Shown piece after piece: positions 28,443 through 36,357 of a stretch of 64,000 bases of DNA. How positions within the stretch are numbered: the stretch's first letter is position 1; each line of letters begins with the position of its first letter. The position numbers and the translations under genes are program-made. The DNA comes from Paenibacillus sambharensis (GTDB lineage: Bacteria; Bacillota; Bacilli; Paenibacillales; Paenibacillaceae). The stretch lies in the NCBI RefSeq assembly GCF_003233845.1, contig NZ_QKRB01000057.1, positions 62,001-126,000 of the forward strand, in the 5' to 3' direction. The notes under the pieces are model-generated. The model was not told the DNA's origin. It searched no databases and was given only the letters and a program-made list of their open reading frames with translations.

Positions 28443-29264
28443 ATGTTAAGATCGATGTATTCCGGCGTATCCGGCATGAGAGCATTCCAGACAAAGCTTG
28501 ACGTTATCGGCAACAACATTGCCAACGTCAACACGGTAGGCTTCAAGGCAAGCCGCGTAATGTTCAAAGATATCCTAAGCCAAACCGTATCGGGTGTGTC
28601 TGCACCGGAAGAGGGAGCAAGAGGCGGTGTGAACGCCAAACAAGTCGGCCTTGGCGTAACCCTTTCGGCAATTGATACGATTCATACCCCTGGCAGTGCC
28701 ATGACGACTAATATTGCGACGGATGTACGCATCGATGGTGACGGATTCTTCGCGGTCAAGTCCACACCTGACCAAGAGGTTCCTTACTTGACACGTGCCG
28801 GTAACTTTACACTTGATGCCAACCGGCAGCTGGTGAATGCTGATGGCCAGTTCGTTCTCAGTGCCGACGGCGAGCCTATCATTCTTGAAGAGGATGTCAC
28901 AGCATTTTCAATCGCTCAGGACGGACGGATTATCTCGGTTCGTGCTGACGGTACAAGTGAACCTACTGACTTCCAGCTTGCTGTCGTAAAGGTAGCGAAC
29001 CCAAGCGGTCTTGATAAGATCGGCGGCAACCTCTACCGCATGACACCGAACGCGCATCCAGATGGTGAGGTTGTACTGAGTGCGGCTGGCGACATTGAAG
29101 TAGGTACCGGCGCTATCATCTCCGGACAGCTGGAGATGTCCAACGTTGACCTGACAAACGAATTTACAGAAATGATCACTGCACAGCGCGGTTTCCAGGC
29201 GAACTCCAGAATTATTACGACATCGGATGAAGTGCTGCAGGAAGTTGTTAATCTTAAGCGTTAA
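28443..29264 (+). CDS. flgE: Flagellar hook protein FlgE (FlgG-like, often annotated FlgG)
   Basis: 273 residues with the rod/hook N-terminal motif MLRSMYSGVSGMRAFQTKLDVIGNNIANVNTVGFK. Central D1 elements include VRIDGDGFFAVK and YLTRAGNFTLDANRQLVNADG. The C-terminal helix is SNVDLTNEFTEMITAQRGFQANSRIITTSDE. The length is in the range of Bacillus FlgE (formerly called FlgG), much shorter than enterobacterial FlgE. Position after flgD supports the hook role. Start ATG 28443 follows AGGGGGC. Confidence 0.9.
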   Translation: MLRSMYSGVSGMRAFQTKLDVIGNNIANVNTVGFKASRVMFKDILSQTVSGVSAPEEGARGGVNAKQVGLGVTLSAIDTIHTPGSAMTTNIATDVRIDGDGFFAVKSTPDQEVPYLTRAGNFTLDANRQLVNADGQFVLSADGEPIILEEDVTAFSIAQDGRIISVRADGTSEPTDFQLAVVKVANPSGLDKIGGNLYRMTPNAHPDGEVVLSAAGDIEVGTGAIISGQLEMSNVDLTNEFTEMITAQRGFQANSRIITTSDEVLQEVVNLKR

Positions 29265-29320
29265 TGAACATTAACCGCGGGGGCGCACAGCCGCCTCCCG
29301 GTATTGTAAGGAGGTAGCTC

Positions 29321-29548
29321 ATGATTGAAGTAACACGGCTGAACGGTACGAAGATCATGGTTAACGCACTTCTGATCGAATTGATTGAAGAAGTTCCCGA
29401 TACACTGATCACGCTGACGACTGGTAAAAAATTCGTGGCCACAGAGCCTGCGGCACTGCTGCAGGAACGAATCCAGAATTACTTAAGAGGAATTGGCTTG
29501 GTGGCAGCTGTATACAGGAACGAGCAAACGGAGGGGCCATCATCATGA
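29321..29548 (+). CDS. flbD: FlbD/SwrD family flagellar protein
   Basis: 75 residues, MIEVTRLNGTKIMVNALLIELIEEVPDT followed by LITLTTGKKFVATE. This is the conserved FlbD fold found between the hook gene and fliL; the B. subtilis counterpart SwrD (YlzI) raises motor power for swarming. Start ATG 29321 follows AAGGAGG. The stop overlaps the fliL start (ATGA). Confidence 0.93.
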   Translation: MIEVTRLNGTKIMVNALLIELIEEVPDTLITLTTGKKFVATEPAALLQERIQNYLRGIGLVAAVYRNEQTEGPSS

Positions 29549-30021
29549 AGAAAATGTTGCCTTGGCTGATTACGATCCTGCTGGCGATTGCTCTGATCGC
29601 GGTAGTAGCAGTGTTTTTGTACAACCAGTTTATGAACAGTGAGGATGACCCTGCTCTGCAAGCAGAGCACAGCGTTCACGAAGTTGAACCCAAAAAGCTC
29701 AGCGCTGACGAACGGGTTGAAATGACAACCGAAATTCAGGATATCAAGACGAACCTGCTTGATACGGATTATCTGGTTGTTATGAGCTTCGCATTCCAGC
29801 TGGATGACAAGAAATCCAAGGAAGAGTTCGACAAGATCAAGGACATCCAGATCAAGCCGATTATTATCCGCGCGCTTGCAGACATGATGCCGGAGGAGCT
29901 GAAGGGCTCGCAGGGCAAGGATGCACTGAGCGCCAAGCTGATTAATGCCATCAATAAGGAACTTTCTGCAGGAAAAGTGACAAAAGTTGAAGTGACTAAC
30001 TTTATCGTAACAATGATCTAA
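29545..30021 (+). CDS. fliL: Flagellar basal body-associated protein FliL
   Basis: 158 residues with an N-terminal transmembrane helix (about 5-27, LPWLITILLAIALIAVVAVFLY). The exported domain ends in the FliL signature (KDALSAKLINAINKELSAGKVTKVEVTNFIVTM). FliL surrounds the stator and supports torque. It is translationally coupled to flbD. Confidence 0.95.
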   Translation: MKKMLPWLITILLAIALIAVVAVFLYNQFMNSEDDPALQAEHSVHEVEPKKLSADERVEMTTEIQDIKTNLLDTDYLVVMSFAFQLDDKKSKEEFDKIKDIQIKPIIIRALADMMPEELKGSQGKDALSAKLINAINKELSAGKVTKVEVTNFIVTMI

Positions 30022-30070
30022 CATATTATTGGCAGAATGTAATTGCAGCTCTTTAAGGGGGGTGAGACAA

Positions 30071-31072
30071 ATGGTGGATGTGTTATCGCAAAATGAGATC
30101 GATGCGCTGCTCGCGGCCCTCTCATCCGGTGAGATGGATGCGGAGGAACTCAAGAAAGAAGAGACCACGAAGAAGATACGCGCATACGATTTCAAACGTG
30201 CCGTCCGTTTCTCGAAAGACCATCTTCGGAGCCTGACCCGTATACATGAAAATTTTGCCCGTTATCTGACAACGTATTTCTCAGCCCAGCTGCGTACTTT
30301 CGTACAGATTAATGTGGTGCAGGTTGAGCAGCTTCCTTATGATGAGTTTATCCGATCGATACCGAAGATGACGATTCTGAATATCTTCGAGGCGGATCCG
30401 CTTGAAGGCCGTATGGTGCTTGAGGTCCATCCCAACGTAGCCTATGCGATGCTGGACCGCATGCTGGGAGGACAAGGTGTAGCACCAACCAAAATCAGCT
30501 CACTTACGGAAATTGAAACGATTGTCATGGAGCGGATATTTAACCGGGCATTCGAGAGTCTGCAGGAAGCGTGGAAAACGGTTGTCGATATCTCCCCCAG
30601 ATTGGAAGCATTGGAGACGAACCCGCAGTTCATGCAAATTGTCTCTCCAAACGAGACAATTGCTTTGATATCACTCAGCACCAAAATCGGTGATACAACC
30701 GGTATGATTAACCTGTGTATACCGCATGTCGTCATCGAACCGATTATGTCACGCTTATCCGTACATCACTGGTTCGTATCACAGAAGAAGAGCCGTGCAC
30801 CGGAAGAAGTGGACATGCTCAGCAATCGGGTCAGCAAAGCCAAGCTGCCGATTGTCGCTGAGCTTGGCGCCTCCAGCATATCGATTCAGGAGTTTCTCAG
30901 CCTGTCGGTAGGAGATGTAATCTCGCTGGATAAGCGGGTAGAAGAAGGGCTTCAAATTAAAGTAGGCGAGAAGCTGAAATTTATCGGCAGCCCGGGTACT
31001 ATCAGAGACCGCGTAGCCATACAGGTCGACGAGATTGTAAGCGAAGGAGTGGAAGAAGATCATGACGAGTAA
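30071..31072 (+). CDS. fliM: Flagellar motor switch protein FliM
   Basis: 333 residues. The N-terminal CheY-binding segment is VLSQNEIDALLAAL. It is followed by YDFKRAVRFSKDHLRSLTRIHENFARYL and the SpoA-type C-terminal domain SISIQEFLSLSVGDVISLDKRVEEGLQIKVG. FliM receives CheY-P and sets rotation direction. Start ATG 30071 follows GGGGGGTGA, giving nearly the B. subtilis length (332). It overlaps fliY by 11 bases. Confidence 0.96.
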   Translation: MVDVLSQNEIDALLAALSSGEMDAEELKKEETTKKIRAYDFKRAVRFSKDHLRSLTRIHENFARYLTTYFSAQLRTFVQINVVQVEQLPYDEFIRSIPKMTILNIFEADPLEGRMVLEVHPNVAYAMLDRMLGGQGVAPTKISSLTEIETIVMERIFNRAFESLQEAWKTVVDISPRLEALETNPQFMQIVSPNETIALISLSTKIGDTTGMINLCIPHVVIEPIMSRLSVHHWFVSQKKSRAPEEVDMLSNRVSKAKLPIVAELGASSISIQEFLSLSVGDVISLDKRVEEGLQIKVGEKLKFIGSPGTIRDRVAIQVDEIVSEGVEEDHDE

Positions 31073-32318
31073 GGATTATTTGTCGCAGGAAGAGATAGAT
31101 GCGCTGCTGCGGCAATCTTCCGGGGACGGAGATTCTTCCGGAGAAGGCGAGGCTCTGGCCGCTGATCAGTATTTGGATCCGCTGGAAGAGGATGCGCTTG
31201 GAGAGATAGGCAATATCACGTTCGGCAGTGCGGCGACAGCCTTGTCCACACTGCTTGGCAAGAAGGTCGACATCACGACACCTCAGGTTTCGCTGATTAG
31301 ACGGGAAGATCTGGACAGTGAGTTTCCAAGACCCCATGTGGCTGTCCATGTGGAATATGTGGATGGATTTCAGGGTATTAACTCGCTTGTTATCAAGACG
31401 TTGGATGCTCAGATCATTGCAGATTTGATGCTGGGCGGTGAAGGCAACGTGACGGCTGAAGAGCTGAACGAGATTCACGTCAGCGCCGTTCAGGAAGCGA
31501 TGAACCAGATGATGGGTTCTTCGGCAACGTCCATGTCAACGATCTTCAACCGGTTCGTTAACATCTCGCCTCCGGGTATTGATATCCTTGACGTATCCAG
31601 TGGAGAAGGCGTCAGCAATCTGCCTCCGGTGGATGTGTTTGTAAAAATATCATTCCGCCTGAAGATTGGGGATTTGATAGATTCAACCATTATGCAGCTG
31701 CTGCCTGTTCCATTCGCGAAGGAGCTTGTATCGACCCTGATGGGCGGAACAGCCCCGGATCCAGCTCCGGCTCCGGCTGCTGCACCAGCACCGCAGGCAG
31801 CTGCACCTGCGCCGCAGCAGACAGCATCGCCAGAGCCTCAAGCACCTCACGCGCCTCAAGCGCCTCAGCATACACCGCCGCCGATGGCACCGCCACAGCC
31901 GCAGTATGCTCAGCCAATGGCGCCTGATTATACCGGGGGCGGCATGCCAATGCATGCACACGCGCCGCAGACGCTTGGTTCAATGCCTGGCCGGAACGTG
32001 AATGTGCAGCCTGTGCAATTTGCTAATTTCCAGGGAGCGCCATATGTTCAGGCGGATGATTCCAACCTGAATTTATTGCTCGACATTCCACTGAAGGTGA
32101 CTGTAGAATTAGGTAGGACGCAGAAGCAGATCAAAGAGATTCTGGAGCTTTCACAAGGATCTGTCATTGAGCTGGACAAGCTTGCAGGTGAACCGGTAGA
32201 TATACTGGTTAACAACAAACTGATCGCCAAAGGCGAGGTTGTCGTTATAGATGAGAACTTCGGCGTACGCGTGACGGATATTGTCAGTCAATGGGACCGG
32301 CTTCAAAAATTACAATAA
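31062..32318 (+). CDS. fliY: Flagellar motor switch phosphatase FliY
   Basis: 418 residues, a FliN-type protein fused to a CheC-like CheY-P phosphatase. The N-terminus LSQEEIDALLRQ is the CheY-P docking peptide. Phosphatase helices are EDALGEIGNITFGSAATALSTLL and NEIHVSAVQEAMNQMMGSSATS, containing the E...N pairs. A linker of about 90 residues rich in Pro, Ala, Gln and His (about 228-320) is longer than in B. subtilis (378 residues total). The C-terminal SpoA domain has LLLDIPLKVTVELGRTQKQIKEILELSQGSVIELDKLAGE. Confidence 0.95.
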   Translation: MTSKDYLSQEEIDALLRQSSGDGDSSGEGEALAADQYLDPLEEDALGEIGNITFGSAATALSTLLGKKVDITTPQVSLIRREDLDSEFPRPHVAVHVEYVDGFQGINSLVIKTLDAQIIADLMLGGEGNVTAEELNEIHVSAVQEAMNQMMGSSATSMSTIFNRFVNISPPGIDILDVSSGEGVSNLPPVDVFVKISFRLKIGDLIDSTIMQLLPVPFAKELVSTLMGGTAPDPAPAPAAAPAPQAAAPAPQQTASPEPQAPHAPQAPQHTPPPMAPPQPQYAQPMAPDYTGGGMPMHAHAPQTLGSMPGRNVNVQPVQFANFQGAPYVQADDSNLNLLLDIPLKVTVELGRTQKQIKEILELSQGSVIELDKLAGEPVDILVNNKLIAKGEVVVIDENFGVRVTDIVSQWDRLQKLQ

Positions 32319-32339
32319 CTTCTGGGAGGAAGAAAAAAG

Positions 32340-32702
32340 ATGGCAAACCGCATTTTAATCGTAGACGACGCAGCATTCATGAGAATGATGATCCGGGACA
32401 TCTTGACTAAGAACGGCTACGAGGTCGTCGGTGAAGGACAGGACGGCGCACAAGCGGTAGAAAAGTATAAAGAACTTAAGCCCGACCTGGTTACGATGGA
32501 TATCACCATGCCGGAGATGGATGGCATTGCAGCGCTGAAGGAAATCAAGAAGCTTGACGGCAATGCAAAGGTTATTATGTGCTCCGCTATGGGCCAGCAA
32601 GCCATGGTTATCGATGCCATCCAGGCAGGCGCTAAAGACTTTATCGTTAAGCCCTTCCAGGCTGACCGTGTTATCGAAGCAATTAAGAAGACACTGGGTT
32701 AA
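32340..32702 (+). CDS. cheY: Chemotaxis response regulator CheY
   Basis: 120-residue single receiver domain. The acidic pocket is D9-D10 in ILIVDD, the phosphorylation site is D54 in LVTMDITMPEMDG, with the conserved serine in MCSAMGQQ and the lysine in IVKPF. CheY-P binds FliM/FliY; in Bacillus it promotes counter-clockwise running. Location between fliY and fliO is as in B. subtilis. Start ATG 32340 follows GGGAGGAAG. Confidence 0.97.
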   Translation: MANRILIVDDAAFMRMMIRDILTKNGYEVVGEGQDGAQAVEKYKELKPDLVTMDITMPEMDGIAALKEIKKLDGNAKVIMCSAMGQQAMVIDAIQAGAKDFIVKPFQADRVIEAIKKTLG

Positions 32703-32713
32703 CGGTTAGTGCC

Positions 32714-33349
32714 ATGAGGACAACCAAATGGATGACGGCCGGGCTTGCGGCAATTGCAATGGCCGCTGCCCCGGCTGCGGCATTAGCCGCGAGTAACGGC
32801 AACGACTTGGCCGACCTTAACAGCGGAATCGAATACGCACCTGACACCAATGTTGCCGGAAGTTTGGTATGGGTCATCATCGCTCTCCTTCTCGTTATCG
32901 GTTTGATTGTTCTCTTCATCAAGTTTCTCTCCGGCCGCAGCCGGGCAATGGGAATAAACAGGTCGCTCCGTACATTGGGCGGAGTGGGACTAGGACAGAA
33001 CAAGTCCATGCAGGTGGTCGATATCGGAGGCTTGCTCTACGTTGTTGGGGTTGGAGAGAATGTGACGCTTCTTGACAAGATCGATGATCCAGGGCAGGCC
33101 GAAGCGATCATCAGCATGCTGGAAGGCCAGCAGTCAGAAGGCTGGAACGCCAGCGGTTTCGTGGCGGTCCTTAACCGCTTACGTGGACGCTCGGGTGAGG
33201 AGGAGCCACAGGGGAAGGGGACAACGATGGACGCAGAGAGCTTCCGGACGATTTTACAGGATAAGCTGAAGCGTCAATCGGAACATAAGCAGCAGGTAGA
33301 AACGCTGCTTAATGACGCAAACCATACAGATCGGTCGAGAGATGCATGA
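32714..33349 (+). CDS. fliO: Flagellar export protein FliO (FliZ of Bacillus)
   Basis: 211 residues. A cleavable-type signal (WMTAGLAAIAMAAAPAAALAAS) is followed by one membrane helix at about 50-73 (VWVIIALLLVIGLIVLFIKFL). The conserved cytosolic block is LRTLGGVGLGQNKSMQVVDIGGLLYVVGVGENVTLLDKI. FliO helps FliP assemble. The charged tail ends inside fliP. Start ATG 32714 has no clear ribosome binding site; the in-frame ATG 32732 is an alternative. Confidence 0.9.
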   Translation: MRTTKWMTAGLAAIAMAAAPAAALAASNGNDLADLNSGIEYAPDTNVAGSLVWVIIALLLVIGLIVLFIKFLSGRSRAMGINRSLRTLGGVGLGQNKSMQVVDIGGLLYVVGVGENVTLLDKIDDPGQAEAIISMLEGQQSEGWNASGFVAVLNRLRGRSGEEEPQGKGTTMDAESFRTILQDKLKRQSEHKQQVETLLNDANHTDRSRDA

Positions 33350-34101
33350 AGAAGAAACTACTATTAGCTGTACTGCTGTTGCTCGTTGCAGGGACAGGGC
33401 TTTATATGAACCAGGCTTATGCGGAGCCTCTCCCGAACATTGATATCTCAATTGGCGGAGAAGAAGGGGAGCCGAATACATCGGCGGTTTCCATACTGCT
33501 GCTCATTACAGTACTAAGTATCGCACCAGCTATTCTCGTGTTAATGACGAGCTTCACCCGTATTGTCATTGTTCTCGGCTTTGTCCGGACCTCGCTCGGA
33601 ACGCAGCAAATGCCGCCGAATCAGGTACTGATCGGGCTTGCGCTCTTCTTGACTTTCTTCATCATGGCGCCTACGCTTTCCCAGGTGAATGAGGCAGGAC
33701 TTCAGCCATACCTGAAGGGCGAACTGACCCAGACGGAAGCGCTCGAAGCTGCCGCTAAGCCGATGAAGGAATTCATGTTCTCGCATACGAGAGAGAAGGA
33801 TCTTCTGCTGTTCATGAAGTACAGCCGGATGGAGAAGCCAAGCAGCTATGAGGAGATACCGCTTACCGTACTGGTTCCGGCTTATGCAATAAGCGAGCTG
33901 AAAACCGCGTTTCAGATGGGATTTATGATCTTTATACCATTCCTGGTTATTGATATGGTCGTTTCCAGCACGCTGATGGCCATGGGTATGATGATGCTTC
34001 CGCCAGTCATGATTTCACTGCCGTTTAAGATTTTGCTGTTCGTATTGGTAGACGGCTGGTATTTGATTGTGCGGTCACTGCTGCTGAGTTTTAATCCATA
34101 G
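33346..34101 (+). CDS. fliP: Flagellar export gate protein FliP
   Basis: 251 residues with an N-terminal signal sequence (LLLAVLLLLVAGTGLYMNQAYA) and four membrane helices. Signatures are MTSFTRIVIVLGFVRTSLGTQQMPPNQVLIGLALFLTFF and YAISELKTAFQMGFMIFIPFLVIDMVVSS. It forms the FliPQR export core. It overlaps fliO by 4 bases (ATGA). Confidence 0.97.
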   Translation: MKKKLLLAVLLLLVAGTGLYMNQAYAEPLPNIDISIGGEEGEPNTSAVSILLLITVLSIAPAILVLMTSFTRIVIVLGFVRTSLGTQQMPPNQVLIGLALFLTFFIMAPTLSQVNEAGLQPYLKGELTQTEALEAAAKPMKEFMFSHTREKDLLLFMKYSRMEKPSSYEEIPLTVLVPAYAISELKTAFQMGFMIFIPFLVIDMVVSSTLMAMGMMMLPPVMISLPFKILLFVLVDGWYLIVRSLLLSFNP

Positions 34102-34122
34102 GTTATCGAGAGGGGCGGCATC

Positions 34123-34392
34123 ATGAATGCGGATTTTATAATCGGGCTTGCCGGTCAGGCGGTGTATGTTACGCTGAAGAGCAGTGCGCCGATGCTGGTA
34201 TTGGGACTAGCGGTGGGATTGATCGTCAGTATATTTCAGGCTACAACTCAAATCCAGGAGCAGACACTGGCATTTGTACCGAAGATTGTCGCTGTTCTGG
34301 TCTCCATTCTGATCTTTGGTCCCTGGATTTTGAACACGCTCGTTGACTTTACGTACAACCTATTTAATAACCTCTATAAATATATCGGATAG
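34123..34392 (+). CDS. fliQ: Flagellar export gate protein FliQ
   Basis: 89 residues, two hydrophobic helices with the signatures APMLVLGLAVGLIVSIFQATTQIQEQTLAFVPKI and FGPWILNTLVDFT. Start ATG 34123 follows GAGAGGGGCGG. It lies between fliP and fliR as in all fla operons. Confidence 0.97.
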   Translation: MNADFIIGLAGQAVYVTLKSSAPMLVLGLAVGLIVSIFQATTQIQEQTLAFVPKIVAVLVSILIFGPWILNTLVDFTYNLFNNLYKYIG

Positions 34393-34403
34393 GCTGTGGA
34401 AAG

Positions 34404-35198
34404 ATGAATACATTTCTGCAGGCATTCCCAATTTTTTTATTAATTTTTTGTCGAATAACATCATTTTTCGTCGTGGCACCAGTCTTTTCGACCCGAGGCG
34501 TTCCGACTATGTTCAAGGTGGGGCTGGGATTTTTCTTATCGGTAATCGTCTATCTCAGCTATGGATCAAGCCAGGCGGCGGTGCCTGCAGATGCAACCTA
34601 CCTGCTGCTGGTTGGAAGAGAAATCTTGGTAGGTCTTCTGATTGGCTTCACTTGTTACTTGTTCTTCACGGTGGTTCAGACGGCCGGCGCCTTCATTGAC
34701 CTGCAGATGGGACTGGCGATGGCGAATGTGTACGACCCGATGACAGGTGCATCGGCGCCGATTACCGGTAACTTCAAGTTTTATGTCATGGTGCTGATCT
34801 TCCTCGGAATGAACGGCCATCACTTCCTGCTTGACGGAATTGTCCAAAGCTACGACTGGATCCCGATCGACAACGGATTGTTCACACAGATGGCAGCCGG
34901 TACGATCACACAGTTCCTTACCAAAGCGCTGGTGATCACGTTTATGCTGGCCCTGCAAATATCCGCACCGCTGGTTGTTGCCTTGTTTCTAACGGATGTG
35001 GGCCTCGGATTTCTGGCCAAGACGGCGCCGCAGTTTAACGTCTTTGTAATCGGAATGCCGCTGAAAATCCTGATCGGTCTGCTGCTGCTGGCACTCGTAG
35101 TACCCGGCTTGACGGGGCTGTTCGCTCACTTGTTCAGCCAGATGTTTAACGCAATGGGAGAATTGATGGCGATCGTCAACGGCAGTGCTGCAAGATAG
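34404..35198 (+). CDS. fliR: Flagellar export gate protein FliR
   Basis: 264 residues with about six membrane helices. It has the FliR signatures RITSFFVVAPVFSTRGVPTMFKVGL, GREILVGLLIGF, and LQMGLAMANVYDPMTGASAPITGNF, and the later ALQISAPLVVALFLTDVGLGFLAKTAPQFNVF. Start ATG 34404. Confidence 0.97.
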   Translation: MNTFLQAFPIFLLIFCRITSFFVVAPVFSTRGVPTMFKVGLGFFLSVIVYLSYGSSQAAVPADATYLLLVGREILVGLLIGFTCYLFFTVVQTAGAFIDLQMGLAMANVYDPMTGASAPITGNFKFYVMVLIFLGMNGHHFLLDGIVQSYDWIPIDNGLFTQMAAGTITQFLTKALVITFMLALQISAPLVVALFLTDVGLGFLAKTAPQFNVFVIGMPLKILIGLLLLALVVPGLTGLFAHLFSQMFNAMGELMAIVNGSAAR

Positions 35199-35238
35199 CT
35201 GGTGTGATGGTTCTTATGCTTACAGGAGGTGGCCGTAC

Positions 35239-36342
35239 TTGACCAAGTTCAGGTTGACACTTGATCTGCAGCTTTTCTCTCAGGAGAAGACGGAACGTGC
35301 CACCCCGAAGAAAAGGCAGGATTCACGCAAGAAGGGCCAGGTAGCCAAGAGTAACGAGATACCAGCCGCGCTGATTCTGCTCAGTATCTTCCTCAGTTTC
35401 ATGATGCTGGGCGGGTTTTACCGGGAGCGTATTCTAAGGCTGTTCGGTGATTTCTTCGAGGATTGGCTGACTTTCGATGTGACGACAGGGAATGTAATGC
35501 CGTTATTTACCAATTTACTCGTGCAGCTGCTTCTGCTCCTGTCCCCGATACTCGGAATTGCTTTTATTATTGCGATTGTGGGCAATTATCTGCAGATAGG
35601 CTTTCTGTTTACCGGCAAGCCGCTGCAGCCTGATTTCAAGAAGCTCGATCCGATTAAGGGATTTAAGAAAATATTTTCGCTCCGGTCATTAGTTGAGTTT
35701 AGTAAAAGTGTACTGAAACTGACGATCATCGGTGTTATGGTGTACATTTCGCTCTGGGGTGAGCGGGGGCAGATCCTGCAGCTTGCACATCTGGCGCCTC
35801 AGGATATTTTCAGCTTTGCTGCTTCAACCACTCTGTCACTCGGTATAAAGATTGCCGCAATTCTTTTGGTTCTCGCAGTCTTTGACTACATGTACCAGAA
35901 ATATGATTACGAGAAAAACCTCAGAATGTCCAAGCAAGACATCAAAGATGAATACAAGAAATCAGAAGGTGACCCGCTGATTAAGGGCAAGATCAGGGAG
36001 CGGCAGCGGCGAATGGCACTGCGGCGAATGATGCAGGATGTGCCAAAGGCCGATGTGGTCATTACGAACCCGACTCACTTTGCCGTCGCACTGCGGTATG
36101 ATGCATCCAATATGGATGCGCCTGTCGTACTGGCCAAAGGGGTTGATTATCTGGCCCTGCGGATTCGGGAAGTTGCGAAAGAGAATGGTGTCATGATGAT
36201 GGAAAACAGGCCGCTGGCACGAGCCCTGTACGACAGGGCGGAAATCGGCGAAGCAATCCCGGCCGACCTGTTCCAGGCTGTTGCGGAAGTACTGGCTTAT
36301 GTATACAAACTTAAAGGCCGCGGTCGCGGGAAATCATCATAG
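35239..36342 (+). CDS. flhB: Flagellar export switch protein FlhB
   Basis: 367 residues. The N-terminal charged segment (QEKTERATPKKRQDSRKKGQVAKSNE) is followed by four membrane helices. The cytosolic domain has the autocleavage site NPTH in VVITNPTHFAVALRYD, then VVLAKGVDYLALRIREVAKENGV and ENRPLARALYD. It switches export from hook to filament substrates together with FliK. The start chosen is TTG 35239, 8 bases after AGGAGG; an upstream in-frame codon at 35185 lies inside fliR. A separate truncated homologue is at 5470. Confidence 0.96.
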   Translation: MTKFRLTLDLQLFSQEKTERATPKKRQDSRKKGQVAKSNEIPAALILLSIFLSFMMLGGFYRERILRLFGDFFEDWLTFDVTTGNVMPLFTNLLVQLLLLLSPILGIAFIIAIVGNYLQIGFLFTGKPLQPDFKKLDPIKGFKKIFSLRSLVEFSKSVLKLTIIGVMVYISLWGERGQILQLAHLAPQDIFSFAASTTLSLGIKIAAILLVLAVFDYMYQKYDYEKNLRMSKQDIKDEYKKSEGDPLIKGKIRERQRRMALRRMMQDVPKADVVITNPTHFAVALRYDASNMDAPVVLAKGVDYLALRIREVAKENGVMMMENRPLARALYDRAEIGEAIPADLFQAVAEVLAYVYKLKGRGRGKSS

Positions 36343-36357
36343 GAAGGGTAATGCCTG